Shown here: piece after piece, positions 48,304 through 60,354 of the stretch
How the letters are laid out: each line of letters starts with the position of its first letter
How positions within the stretch are numbered: position 1 is the first letter of the stretch
The notes under the pieces: generated by a model
The model's database searches: none
Told to the model about the DNA's origin: nothing
Seen by the model: the letters and a program-made list of their open reading frames with translations, nothing else
From: Antedon mediterranea
Lineage: Eukaryota; Echinodermata; Crinoidea; Comatulida; Antedonidae
Assembly: GCF_964355755.1 (NCBI RefSeq)
Contig: NC_092670.1
Span: 33,591,795-33,655,794, forward strand
Length of the DNA: 64,000 bases
Direction of reading: 5' to 3'
Translations under genes and position numbers: made by a program

Positions 48304-49158
48304 GCCTGGATATCAAGTGAGATACACAATAATTTAATATAATATCAAGAAGATAAAACAGTCTGAAATCGTTCTGTTGTATTGCATATGAGATGAGTGA
48401 TAATGTATGTATACAAAATGGTAGAAAAATATATAGAAAAGAAAGAAAGTAGAAAATATGTATAAGCAGGGAAGATTTTACATTTAACTCTTCCTTATTC
48501 TTCTCTTCTATATTATGATTATAACAAAAGGAACTAACATGTCTGTTAACACTACAAACACTACATGGGGTGTAAAAGTTTTCGGTAATTTCCCTACAAA
48601 ATCCATCATCGTGAATAGGTTAAATGTTAAGTAAAAGGAAGTAAATACTGTTGTTATTATAAAAGAATGTCTGCATATATTGAAAATAAATATTTGTCTA
48701 TAAACAGTACTTATAAAGAAAATAAAGACCAACATATTCTGGCAGTGTATTTTCTTTCACAAAAAGATTTAAAAGATAACATTTAAAATGTCTTATTTGT
48801 TATTGTCAACCTATTATCCACACGCCAGTAAATTAAACCACACTATTATACATGGAATAGAATGTTATTACAGTAAAGTCGATTAGTTAGATATTAGTCT
48901 ACACAACATACTACATTTTTCACTGCCATAAAGCTTCAATTCTTACTGGTCTATACAGTTTATTCGTATTTGTTAGTTTTATACTTTGCTCAAACTGCCA
49001 TGGTTAATTGAAATACACGTAGCATGCAGAACAGTGACTTACGGGTACAGCTGCATTAAAACGTGTACAGTATTTGTATTTCAGTGATTATTAAAAAATC
49101 TACCAAACACAGTAAGACATTTACGAATAAGTCAAATAACGATCGCAAAAGCTAGCTC

Positions 49159-49492
49159 TTAAAGATGTATTGTCCCCCTGAAAAAATAATTCTTAACAAA
49201 TTTTGTTTTGAATATGCCATTTTAATGTAACATTATCCACTTTGACCAACAATTGGATCGAAAAATGTATTTACCTGCAAAAACTGTAATTTAAAGCAAA
49301 AAATTGCCAAATTGGCTGCCAGCCATTGGTTTTTTGTTGTTGAATTTAACAATTTATTTAATCAATGGATAAGTGAAAACATATTTTTTTTCTATGGAAG
49401 TGATTAACTTAAAACTACAAAATAACATATTCAAAGTCTGATTTAATTAATCTTAATTTTTTCATGATTTTGGAGGACAAAAACATCTTTAA
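49159..49492. mobile_element. TTAA-flanked MITE, copy in duplication B
   Basis: Same 334-bp length and ends as 30594-30927. Confidence 0.65.
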
Positions 49493-50838
49493 CTTATTTC
49501 GAAAAAGAACCCAATTAAGCCTTTAATTGTATACATATAGGACATAATCATCTAACAGTGGCATATGTTTGTGAAATCCGGAATAAATTAAGTTAAATTG
49601 AATTGTTATGCATCGGCGAAAAAATCCCTGCAAACACTAAATTTAGGCTAAAGCAGTTAAAGAACTATTTCTTATATCAACATATAAATTGTAGTAAATC
49701 CCCAGAAGAAATTATTTGTATTGAACTTGTGTTTCCGTTACCATTACGATTCGTTATACTCGAGCTGTGGACCAATTTTGTAATCGTAATATTGTCTTCA
49801 AAATTGAAAATATGTAAAACAATACACCTTTTTAATGTGTATGTATATTTTACTCTCGGACTAATTCATTTGAGGTTAATACAACAAAGTGCACCGTTGT
49901 TACCCTATCAAACATTGTTTTATTTCCGAATCTGAAAATCAAGGTAAGTTTGTTTTTCTTTTTACTAGACTAATTGTTTTAATCAGGTTTAATTACCGAA
50001 ACAATTTCGACCAATCAATAAATTAAAGGTGAAATTGTTGTCGTAGATAAACAGGCTGGGATAATTTTAATAGTGACTTTTTGAAATTTTAATTTTGTAT
50101 GTAATTTGACAATATTCGAAAACAGTTCAATCGTTAAAATGTGTTTCTACATTTTGCTTAAATCTGACCATTATGTCTTTTTGATTATTTTTTAGTTAAT
50201 TATTCCAACTTTTTAGTCTGTTTGTCTGCTCCGTTGTGTACCAGGGTTTTGTTTAGGAATAAAACGTTTTTTTCTACCTTCTTGTAGTATTATATCGACT
50301 GTTAGAATTCTTTTATGAATATAGGGTTCTACCCCAAGTGACTGATGCTAAATAAGGTATTTTTAATAGGTTTAGGAAAAAATGCAAAATACATTTTTAT
50401 GACTATAACTTTCTGCAATTTTTAGTTTTATTGTTAAATGAAATGTTTTGGCCTTCCGAAAAATTGAATTTTTTTTGTTTTGGTTTTTAATCTAGGTCAA
50501 AAGGTCAAATGCTCAAAAAGTGCAATTCAGTGACCAAAAGTTCAACCTGAACGTATACCGGCCTCGTGTCCTGGGGCAGTAAATTACCCCGTATGGGATA
50601 CGGGCCACGTCGTCAAAGGGTTAATATACACTGTTAGGAGATAAATTGTTTATGCAAATTTATAAAAATGTAATATAAGGTTGCCTTTCCTCGGATAGGA
50701 GTTGACAACAGTTGTTTGACATTACCAGTAAAATAGTTATTAAGGCTCTAATAGGTCGTAGTGATCTTAATTCCACTGAATCACTGAATCAAATGTGTGC
50801 CAATTTGCGCGCTGGTTGTAGAAAGTTGTCTGGACACC

Positions 50839-51968
50839 ATAGTAATAATTTCTAGAACCTTCTGCCAAGAAACTTAAGGGAATCATTTTTTCTGAAAGCC
50901 AAAACATTTCAAAAATTATTTGCGCAGGCGAGACAAAATGGCTAATCTCATGACCGTAACCACGATAGTTTGAGCTGTATAATAAATGAATAAATAGAAT
51001 ATTTTGTAAAAAAATAACTAATATAAAATAGAAAATTTTATTTTCAAATAAATAATGTAATAAAGAAAGATATGTAGACTTAAGTGTAAGAGGTCAAATT
51101 CCTGGCAAGCAAATCAATATTCTCAAACGTTTCTTACCACTGTGGGTCCGATGTAATAATAAATACTCTCTCGCTCACCCACCTAACATTCTACATCTTT
51201 TCGTCTTTTCAAATTGAACTAAATTATACTAAGTATTAATATACTGTTTGTAGAATTGATTCCAAGCAGGATACAAATTTTACTTTAGGCCTACATAGTT
51301 TACTATTTTAACCCATCGGACACAGAACTGGCACAATGTAATTATATGCTGAGCCAGAGGTACGGTTGGTTACGAAACCTAATATCACGAAAACTAAGAC
51401 CTAATGTAAGGCCTATGTACGATAGTTAAAAGTAATTATAATCCTAATACAAGATGTTTTATAACTAATGATTTTAAAATATTTATGCTATACTACTTAC
51501 CGAAAACTAAACGATTCGGCCCTGAGACGATTCGGCCCACTTATATTTATCAGTTGATATGCATTTCATAAGGATAAATAAGTATTTTTTTAAACTTTCT
51601 TTCCATAGAGACTATGGGGTGGTACTACTAAGGGTAATGATGCAATAGCATATTTTTTATTTTATAGGGCCTAAACCATTGCCGAAAATGGTCAGCATAC
51701 ACTTGTCAATTATCATTTTGAATTGTTCGATGTAGATAGTAGACAGACAATTCCTATTGGAAATTAAGAAAATCGGTTTATTAATAACTTCACAAAATAA
51801 CAAAAGATATTATTTTCAGACCTGCTAAGTGTTAAAAGATAGGAGACAATTTTCAATAGCTTTAGTTAATACTTAGTTAAGTTGCCATTATGTACACTTT
51901 TAAATAATACGGTTTTTAATTATATTACTCTATATTGATAATTATTTTGTGAATTTTGTTTTTTTAAG
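50839..51968. other. end of copy B and upstream region of the TSP1 gene
   Basis: Similarity to copy A fades at about 51755. The last 210 bp are single-copy and should hold the promoter of the next gene, but no clear TATA box is present. Confidence 0.4.
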
Positions 51969-54900
51969 ATGAAGGTTTCTCTTGGAATGCTCTTCTTATG
52001 TGCTGTTGTAATTCAGCTACTTTGTGTGGATGCATTCCGAAGACGTAGACGTCGGCGGCGAAGGTCACCTCCTGTCGTTAACTGCGTCTGGAGCAATTGG
52101 CAAGCATGGAGTGCTTGTTCTGTAACTTGTGGAAATGGCGGTACACAAACTAGAAGACGAAGTGTGTTGACCGCAGCGTCAGGTGGAGGTTCATGTAGTG
52201 GGAGTGCTACATGTAGCCGAAGTTGCTCAGGTCAAGCTATTGTTAATTGTTCATGGAATACCTGGCAAGGATGGTCGCCATGTTCCGTATCGTGTGGTAG
52301 TGGTGGGGCACAGACAAGAGTACGTACTAAGGCAAGATCCGAATTCTGTGGAGGTTCTGCGTGCACTGGAATTTCTCATCAACAGAGAAGTTGCTCTGGT
52401 TACAGTCCAGTCGATTGTGCTTGGGGTGATTGGCATGAATGGACGGCTTGTTCAGTAACTTGTGGTAGTGGTGGTACACAGACAAGAACACGATGTGTGG
52501 AGACGTCAGAGTATTGTGGAGGCACCACATGTAGTGAGCCTTCTGAACAACAGAGAAGTTGCTCTGGTTACAGTCCAGTCAATTGTACTTGGGGTGATTG
52601 GCAAGAATGGACAGCTTGTTCTGTAACTTGTGGTAGTGGTGGTACACAGACAAGAACACGATGTGTGGAGACGTCAGAGTTTTGCGGAGGCGCGGTGTGT
52701 AGTGGGCCAAAAAATCAACAGATAAACTGCTCTGGTGAAAGTATTAATTGCGTTTGGGGTGAATGGCAAGAATGGACATCTTGTTCTGTAACTTGTGGAA
52801 ATGGTACACAGACTAGAATCCGTATTGCAATGACGCCTGAGTCATGTGGAGGTATGACATGTAATGGCTCATCAGAACAACAAAAAACCTGTGAAAATCA
52901 AAGTAGTTGCGTTTGTTTACAAGGATGTATGCGTGGAACCGCATCATCTGGTTCTTGTGTGGATTGTCCTTTCCCGTATACAGGTAGCTGCTGTGAACAA
53001 TTAATTGACGGTAAGTTATATAAACCCTTTACAATCATTCAGTTCTGCATTGTGTTTTTATTAAATAACATATTTTATTTCTATTTTATAACCATAATAT
53101 TTTCATTTATGTAAACGTAGCCTACGCATTATATAATTTGACAAAATAACTAACAAATTATAATAATAAATTTAGTAATCGTAGATCACTGGCAACATGT
53201 TTTTTACATGTACGCATAGTTTAGAAAACTTATAATGTATTGGTTAAACACTTTTTTGAGAATTTTAATATATTGACGCTCGCAAAGTTTCTGCGTACGC
53301 GTACGGATTTTTGTTTTTGTGCTTAAATTTATGTGTAGTGAATTGAATTGATATCTGAAAGGTAGTTATGAAAATATGATTAATAATATGGTGAATTCAC
53401 AAAACCGCTAAATGATCACTTAATCATTTAACAAAAATGGGCCATGGTGCAAATCAATATTATGAGTTTAAAAATAAGAAATATTATAACAGGTATGACA
53501 TAATCTTACATTAGTTGTTTATTCCTACTTTTTAATAAAATGTTGACCATATGTTGATGAAAATAAATGCATTTAACGCATAGTTCTTTAACAATGTTCG
53601 AAAGATGAAGATTAACAACAAAAAAGTCAGCTGCTCCACATCTATCTATACTCTATACATTAATTTTAGATAACCCTTGTACTGCACATATTGATGTTAA
53701 TCAACCTTGGCGAAGTATTAACTACTTTGCTGATGCCGAACACCTCATATGTTACACTGAACTGATGGACTACTGGTATCGTTTTACGGGAGCAGGTGGT
53801 GGGGAGATACCAACAGAGTGTGTTAAGACGGGTAGATGTGGCGTTCTCAAGCCGATATGGTTGTTTGGTAGGTTATCGGATGTTTTGCTTACACACATTT
53901 TGCCGACCGAACATTTGGACTACAACATAACATTTGGACGATATGACATTTTAATGAAAATACAGCCAACAGGACACTTCGCCGACAGACAAGTGGATGA
54001 AAGAAAATTGACCGACATTCACTCGACCGAGATGACATTCAGCCGACTGACAATTCGATGACAAGACAATATATATACATTTAAAAACAAACTTATAAAC
54101 ATAACATAAAGAATTCCTAAAAGTTAACCTATATATTGCACAATACACTTACACTTTAAAAAGGTACAAAAAAGATATCTAATTCAGGATTTTGACAAAC
54201 ACAGTTGTTGTAAACAACAAATTAATATACCATTCATAGAGACAATAACACAGAAGCATTTTACAAGATTACAAATGAATATAGAATTTAGACATTTATA
54301 CAAAAAGGGTTTATACTTCATGAACATTGCTATGGCAACTCGTATCGGCTTTACGCAACTTTTAAGATTTAATATTTAACATTTAACCTTTACCTCAGAT
54401 AATGTCCAATTCTTCAGAACTCGTAAACCGTACATCCTAGAAACACGAACATAATGGCAAATGATCCAGAAGTACTACTTTCTATTCATGTTCATTTAAC
54501 TAAATACTGTAAGAGTTATTTAAAATTAATAGATCTGAACCTACAGTATGACATTTTACCGCGTTAACATTTTGTAAAAGAAATAAGAGGGAAATCATTC
54601 TATTAACTGCTTGCATCTTAATTTACAATTATACTATGAAAATTATAAACCAGCCGTCCAGTTAATCTAGTTGCTTTTTAGTGCGTCAAAGGGTTAAATC
54701 TCTTGTGCGCGTGCGTACAATCGAGGGACTAGTGCTGTCCCGTCGTACACCACGCCGAGAATGTTAAAGAGTCGCTATCCAATCGGGTTTTAATAATACC
54801 ATGAAAGCACCAGTGGTCTAATGGTTAGGACTTCTACATATCAAGCAGACAGTTCCTGGTCCGAATCTCGGTTGATTCCCTCATAATTTAATGACTCCAA

Positions 54901-56730
54901 GTAACTTAATTTTGTGTTTGTATGATTCTGCAGGTAATCATCCAAGTCCACAAGAGGGAATTGTGACAAGAAAAGTGTGTACGAGTGAAAGTACCGATGG
55001 AGACGATAACTGCTGTACAGACACACGCACCATTAATATCAAAAACTGTAATGGGTACTATGTCTACAAGTTGTTCCAGCCTCCTAATTGTAATGAGGGA
55101 TTTTGTGCAGGTACATTTTTTGTATCATTTATTGACGCATAGTCAATTTATATGTTATACAATAAGTATGACACAAGTTCAACCAAACATACTTGAAAGC
55201 TAGACAATACCGTAATCAATTACACCGACACACAAATCGCGATTTTAATCTAATTATTAATTTCCGTCATTTAAATGACAAATGTTGATCCTTATAATGT
55301 TAAATAATAATATTAAGTCATTACGTTTTAGACATCTTTGAAAAACGAAATTTGTAGAGGTATACAATAAAATTATAATTATTTGTTTACTGATATAGGG
55401 TTAATCTTTTACAGGTAAAGAGGTTCCTTGTTCCCAAGGAAAACATTCATCAAATGGTTACACGCCTAACTGCATGCGTAAGTTTATAATTATTTAGTAT
55501 ACATCAAATCAATTCCTCATTTATTTTAACGAAAATCAGCAAGCATCAACATAGTATTATGTACATTTAAAATAAAACAACAAAAAAGTATCATTTGGCC
55601 AATGGACGACATAGAGTCCATTATACTGTTGCCCCTGCTAACAGGCACATACAAACAAATTATATACATCTATAAAAACAATTTAACAATAAATCACATA
55701 AAAGCAATAACAAAAATAAATACAAAGTATTTTTGTTAATAATTAATATGTTTTATTTTTTTGCAAATGAACTATTAAACGCTGCTTTAGAAAGGGATAC
55801 ATTTTTTATATGATCTACCCAGCTGCTGAGGTTTTGATTAATGTATTATTATCATCATAATGAAGTGAAAAGAACCTTGGGGTAAGAAAAGAGATCGTTT
55901 TCCTCTCCACATTGTAAGTGAAATTGAAAAAAAAAACAGAACATTTTTTAAGTAAGGAAGAAAACTACATTTGTTATCATTTATTATTTAATTGTACCAA
56001 TAAAACTTTTTTCAGACAATCCTCCTGCAAACTCACTTTCGCCAACATTGGAGTTTATACAGACAAGCTTAGGTGACATTGAGTTTATTTGTAGATTCAA
56101 TGTACAACACTACAACAATATGTCTTATACTGTGAAATGGTATGCGGAAGGAGATAAACAGAACAGCTTTGTATTTTCAGCGGTTCATGGTAATTCGGTA
56201 ACATTAGGCACTCAACAGCTGAGAAACGTATTTGGTTCTAGCAGTACGACGGTAAGGAACAACAAACTAAATATAAACCAACAACAACCACAACACAAAC
56301 ATAAACATTTTAAATGTTTTAAAACAATGTTAAATATATTATAGGCATTATTGACATAATAATCAATCATACATAACTTCAATACATACAAAAATGCATA
56401 TTTAAATCAATATTAAAAATGATTATATTCAAATTAAATTTAAAACAGAGATCTGCTCCATGTTTTTTTAGTTTTTCAACCCAATTCCGGGCACTACGAG
56501 ACTTTATTTAGGTTTTCAAAAGCAATCCGGTACTATTATAACCATATACATATTTTCTGAACTATTACTAGTAAAACGTCCCCATTACCCTCTTTGTTTT
56601 GTTTCAGATTACATGTACTTTAGCAGCCGAGTACATCAACACGGATGGCACTGTCATGAGTGAACCGTCTGTAGTGAGTAAAAGTAACGCCGTCACAATG
56701 AATGTTCCCAGTAATGATAGTAAGAAGTAA
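51969..56730 (+). CDS. secreted TSP1(x5)-D8C-Ig-like protein
   Basis: Exons 51969-53010, 53670-53867, 54934-55110, 55415-55477, 56016-56251 and 56608-56730 join in frame to 612 residues. Residues 1-22 are a signal peptide, followed by nine arginines (24-32). Five thrombospondin type 1 repeats start near residues 39, 94, 150, 206 and 261. Each has W-x-x-W-[ST]-x-C-S-V-[ST]-C-G, the site of C-mannosylation in this family. A Cys-rich EGF-like piece follows. Exons 2 and 3 form a D8C domain (WYRFTGAGG, CGVLKPIWL, CC, YYVYKL), as in uromodulin and VWDE. Exons 5-6 resemble the Ig-like segment after D8C in VWDE. Likely an extracellular matrix or mucosal adhesion protein. A good GTAAGA donor at 56719 lies just before the TAA, so the protein may instead continue in an unseen exon; no VWD domain was found downstream. 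Confidence 0.85.
53890..54062. repeat. degenerate short-period repeat in intron 2 of the TSP1 gene
   Basis: Variants of GCCGACCGAACATTTGGAC and GACCGACATTC recur at about 20-bp spacing. The style is like that of the GGACAACTACC arrays but the unit is different. Confidence 0.45.
54690..54890 (+). mobile_element. tRNA-derived SINE S1, copy 4
   Basis: The plus-strand tRNA-like part at about 54803-54877 (CAGTGGTCTAATGGTTAGGA, then GTCCGAATCTCGG) matches the minus-strand copies at 10795, 22056 and 41582. It lies in intron 2 of the TSP1 gene. Confidence 0.6.
55560..55930 (-). mobile_element. probable LINE 3' remnant in intron 4 of the TSP1 gene
   Basis: On the minus strand, two frames give an ORF2-like end (FFSLHYDDNNTLIKT, then WVDHIKNVSLSKAAFNSSFA and a stop). 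A retroelement-style 3' UTR follows. Class not determined. Confidence 0.35.
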
Positions 56731-56930
56731 TAACACAAACGTTCCAATATAGTTTGGTTTGAATTGTTGTGATTTAAAACGATAATTTTCATACTTACCT
56801 TATAAGTAGAAATAAGGAAACTTTTCTTGGCTATCCTTGTGATCATGGCCTGTTCCTTTGCGCAAATGTTTTCTATTTAAGTGTTATTTTGATTTGATGT
56901 ATGTATAGTATTTTAATTGACCTTGATTGC

Positions 56931-57204
56931 TTAAAGATGTATTTTCCTCTGAAAAAATATTTTTTTTAATTACTTTTGTTGAATATGCCATTTTAATGTC
57001 ACATGATAGTTATCCACTTTGAAAAAAATGTAATAAAAAAAAAATGTATTTTTAAAATGGTCAAATTGGCTGGCAGCCAACCGAGCCAATGGGTTTTTTA
57101 ACGGAAGGGATTAGGCTAACTTTATTAAAACAACAAATAACATATTCAAAGTCTGATTTCATTAATCTTCATTTTTCATGTTTTGGGAGACAATACATCT
57201 TTAA
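56931..57204. mobile_element. TTAA-flanked MITE, third copy
   Basis: Begins TTAAAGATGTATTTTCCTCT and ends ACATCTTTAA. The inner text follows the copies at 30594 and 49159 with deletions. Confidence 0.6.
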
Positions 57205-57668
57205 GAAAGAAACTAAAAATACGCTTACTCATCCCTTCGCGTTGGCCAAAGCTAATACCCAGATTATTCCATAATTAACGTTTATAATAATTTTGCTTGT
57301 GATCTCTATGCCCCTGGAAGAAGAGCATTGATTTGTTGTTTTTTTTTTATATACACGTATAGGCCCTAGTGTTCTTTGTAAACTGAGCTTTCCACAATAA
57401 TATAAAAACGTATTTTACAGAATGAAGATTTCAATCTTAATCAAAATGTCTTTAAAGTTGGTACCTTAAGCTTTTCATTGAACAGATTATCTGTTTTTAA
57501 AAATGTTGTCATTATTTTGAATATTACGCAGACAGGCACCTTTTTAAAATGAATTCCGTACACATTTTTAATGGATAAAACAATGTGAAATTAAGAAAGT
57601 AATAGACATATGTTTTCAATGAAAAAATGCACTTACTTGAATAATGCTATTTACGTGTCACTACACTT

Positions 57669-57700
57669 TGAGAAAGCCAACTGATAGTTGGCGAAACGTC
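57669..57700 (+). other. hairpin with hammerhead-like 3' half
   Basis: GCCAACT (57676-57682) and AGTTGGC (57686-57692) form a perfect 7-bp stem, followed at once by GAAACGTC. The 5' core is changed (TTGAGAA where CTGANGA is expected). Confidence 0.4.
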
Positions 57701-60235
57701 AGGTAATAATCGTTATTTACTAATACAATTACGGTTGAGATATAATTAACTATTATATTTTAGTTTAATTACAGTTTTAACTTTATACACAGAATAAAGG
57801 ATTTAATTGCATTATACTAACTTTTGTGTTTGTATTAAAATATATCTTTTAATTACACTTTTTAATATCATTTTTACAACGTTTATTACTCCGCTCTGAC
57901 GAATCAGCCCAGGGAGCAAAACAACATTATGTAAATAAGTACCTATTCTATGAAAAAAAACCACATTTCTTAAGATTCCATCTCATCATTTCTCTGTAAT
58001 ATTGTAACATACATGCTACTTTCATTGTTTATTTTATGAATCAATTAATATTTGTATTCATTGTATTTAATCAAGTCAAAAATCACATATCGTGGCATAA
58101 GCTATTACTCCTCTAATGTAGGCCTAATTCACGCAGTATGTTTAGAATATATTGGACAGATCATCTCTTGATGGTTGCGTTGTGCAACGTCGTCTGGGAT
58201 TTAACGAGAAACTTAGACTGTTGTATGCAAATTATCCACCTCATGTCGTATATTGTTTGCCGCTAATGTGAAGAAGCGTGACGATATGCCGTTAACGCAC
58301 ACAAAAACAAATATATTAAACAAGCTGTGAAATATATGGTAATTAAATGTTTATAGCATATTCTAAGTTCAGTTTGCAATAAAATATAATAATAATGAAA
58401 TATACATAACATCAAAAGAAATCCAAATTTAAACTAAAATATATACAGATATGTGTTTAAAAATGTCCAATTAAAAATGACCTTCCATTAAATAAAGTAC
58501 GCCCTTATTCGTCATACTTTAATCGAACTTGTGAATGTTTTGTTAAGATACGGAACCCATGCTCTTTTTTTATTGGCAAAAATATTTTTCTAATTTGTAT
58601 CCATTGTTTAATCATGGACAATCATGTTTTAAATCATCGAACACATTCCAACAATTCTAGTATAACATTATGGTGGATTTTAGTGACATGAAATCACAAA
58701 CAAACGAACCGTGTGTAAAACTGGCCAATAACAATTAGGTATAATATGGAGCCAATTTAAACTCATATCAGAAACAGACTTTCGGTACAAAAAACTGCTG
58801 TTTGGAAAGTGAATTATTTAATATTGTATGCATAAAACAGTCAATGATGCCTCAGTAATGTGGGTATCTAGCTAAACAATAACCTTACAAATTTCCAAAG
58901 GCAGCCGACAGCAGATGTGTCTTAAGTGCACTCTTGAACACATCAGTAGACTTGCTACTTTAAACAATATACTTAGGTAAAGCTTTGAAACATTTTTAGC
59001 ATGTTTTTAAAATAAGTTGTGTATTCTGTTTAATTGTTTATTTTAGACAGCACTGACTTAAAAAGATCGTCATCAGAATTCAGAATTCATTCTATGCTAA
59101 CAATCATATAACGGAAATACACGCATTCGCTTTTGTTGTTATGTTTCCTTATTTAACAATCCATGAATTTGAAACCAACCAATAAGTTTTTAATTGATGT
59201 TTTATTGAGCAGGTGTTCTGGGTATTTATTCAAATAAATACCATCCTAATTGGTATAATTAATACATTATTCCGCGACACAGTGAGCCGTTTTGGCCTAA
59301 GAAGGAAGACGTTTAAAACGGCTTGCAACATGGACAGAAGTATCCCAGGGTCCTAACGGGACACATATAGCGCACAGTATACATAAAGTCCTGGCAGCTT
59401 ACTCAACAACTCGGCTATCAGGGTTCCATTCGATTTCAAACAAAGGCTCTTATCATCAGTTCTCTCAAAGTAATTTTATATACTTATTCCCCACAATACT
59501 CCTATGTTTTATGAACATATTTATGTACTACTAATACACGCGTGGTCCGAAAATAAACAAAAAACTAAAATGGCTATCGCCACCAAGCACCAATGGCCAA
59601 CTTAGTTGAAACCAACCATGCAGGGCAGTTGCAAGGTGATCGACACACCTTACCGTGAACCCAGAAATTACTTCTACCGCGCGTAGAGTTAAAAATCTAC
59701 CGATAAAATCAGAAATTTTTCTATAAACCCTTTATAATATCTTCATAAGATAGAAATGTGAAACATATCGTAATAGCGGAAACTAATATTATCAAATCTA
59801 CGTTTCGCGGTACATCTGAGATAGATAAGGTACCGTACGAATCCCAGGCGGAGATTTGTCCCGAAGTTTTTCTATTGTGCTTGCCTGTCAGAATAAACCA
59901 TAATTTTTATATAGATGCATTTACGTTTCTACAATGAAGTCCTACATTGCATTTTACCATGGGACAGTCAATGATTAGGATCGTTAAACGTTAAGATAAC
60001 AACAGACTGAACTAAAAACGAGGTTACGCACTTTGTGTTGACGTTTCCTTAATGTCGGTTGGCTGCGTACTAATGGTATTTGTATTAAAAGAGCAGCCCA
60101 TATTACTAGAACACAATATGACCCATGCATTGAACCCGGAAATATGTTTGTATTGTTGACACTGAATAGTTTCAAAATATAATATTCTATAAAGAAACAC
60201 AAATAAAACCCTAAATAGTTGGCTTTTATAGGTTC
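57701..60235. other. gene-free stretch between the TSP1 and LRR genes
   Basis: AT-rich. No exon carrying a VWD or other continuation of the TSP1 gene was found, nor an RNA gene. AATAAA near 57794 and 58378 could serve distal polyadenylation. Confidence 0.4.
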
Positions 60236-60302
60236 AAAAACTTTACTAAAGGACAATGCTGTATTATATAATAATATAGCATTGTCCTTTAGTAAAGTTT
60301 TT
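60236..60302. other. perfect 25-bp inverted repeat upstream of the LRR gene
   Basis: The arms 60236-60260 and 60278-60302 are exact reverse complements (the inner part is CTTTACTAAAGGACAATGCT). The 17-nt loop holds TATATAA at 60265-60271. The right arm ends 52 bp before the start codon at 60355. Confidence 0.9.
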
Positions 60303-60354
60303 AACAGTCTATAACTGTCGTATAGGCAGTCTACATTTCCATTTACCTGCAAAG

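Larger units (their letters stand above)
36030..51755. repeat. segmental duplication, second copy (B)
   Basis: Direct repeat of about 15700-33865. It begins near the relic of gene 1 exon 4 (36069) and ends just before the TSP1 gene. It lacks the promoter and first three exons of gene 1. Its 3' third holds a further internal duplication. Confidence 0.92.
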
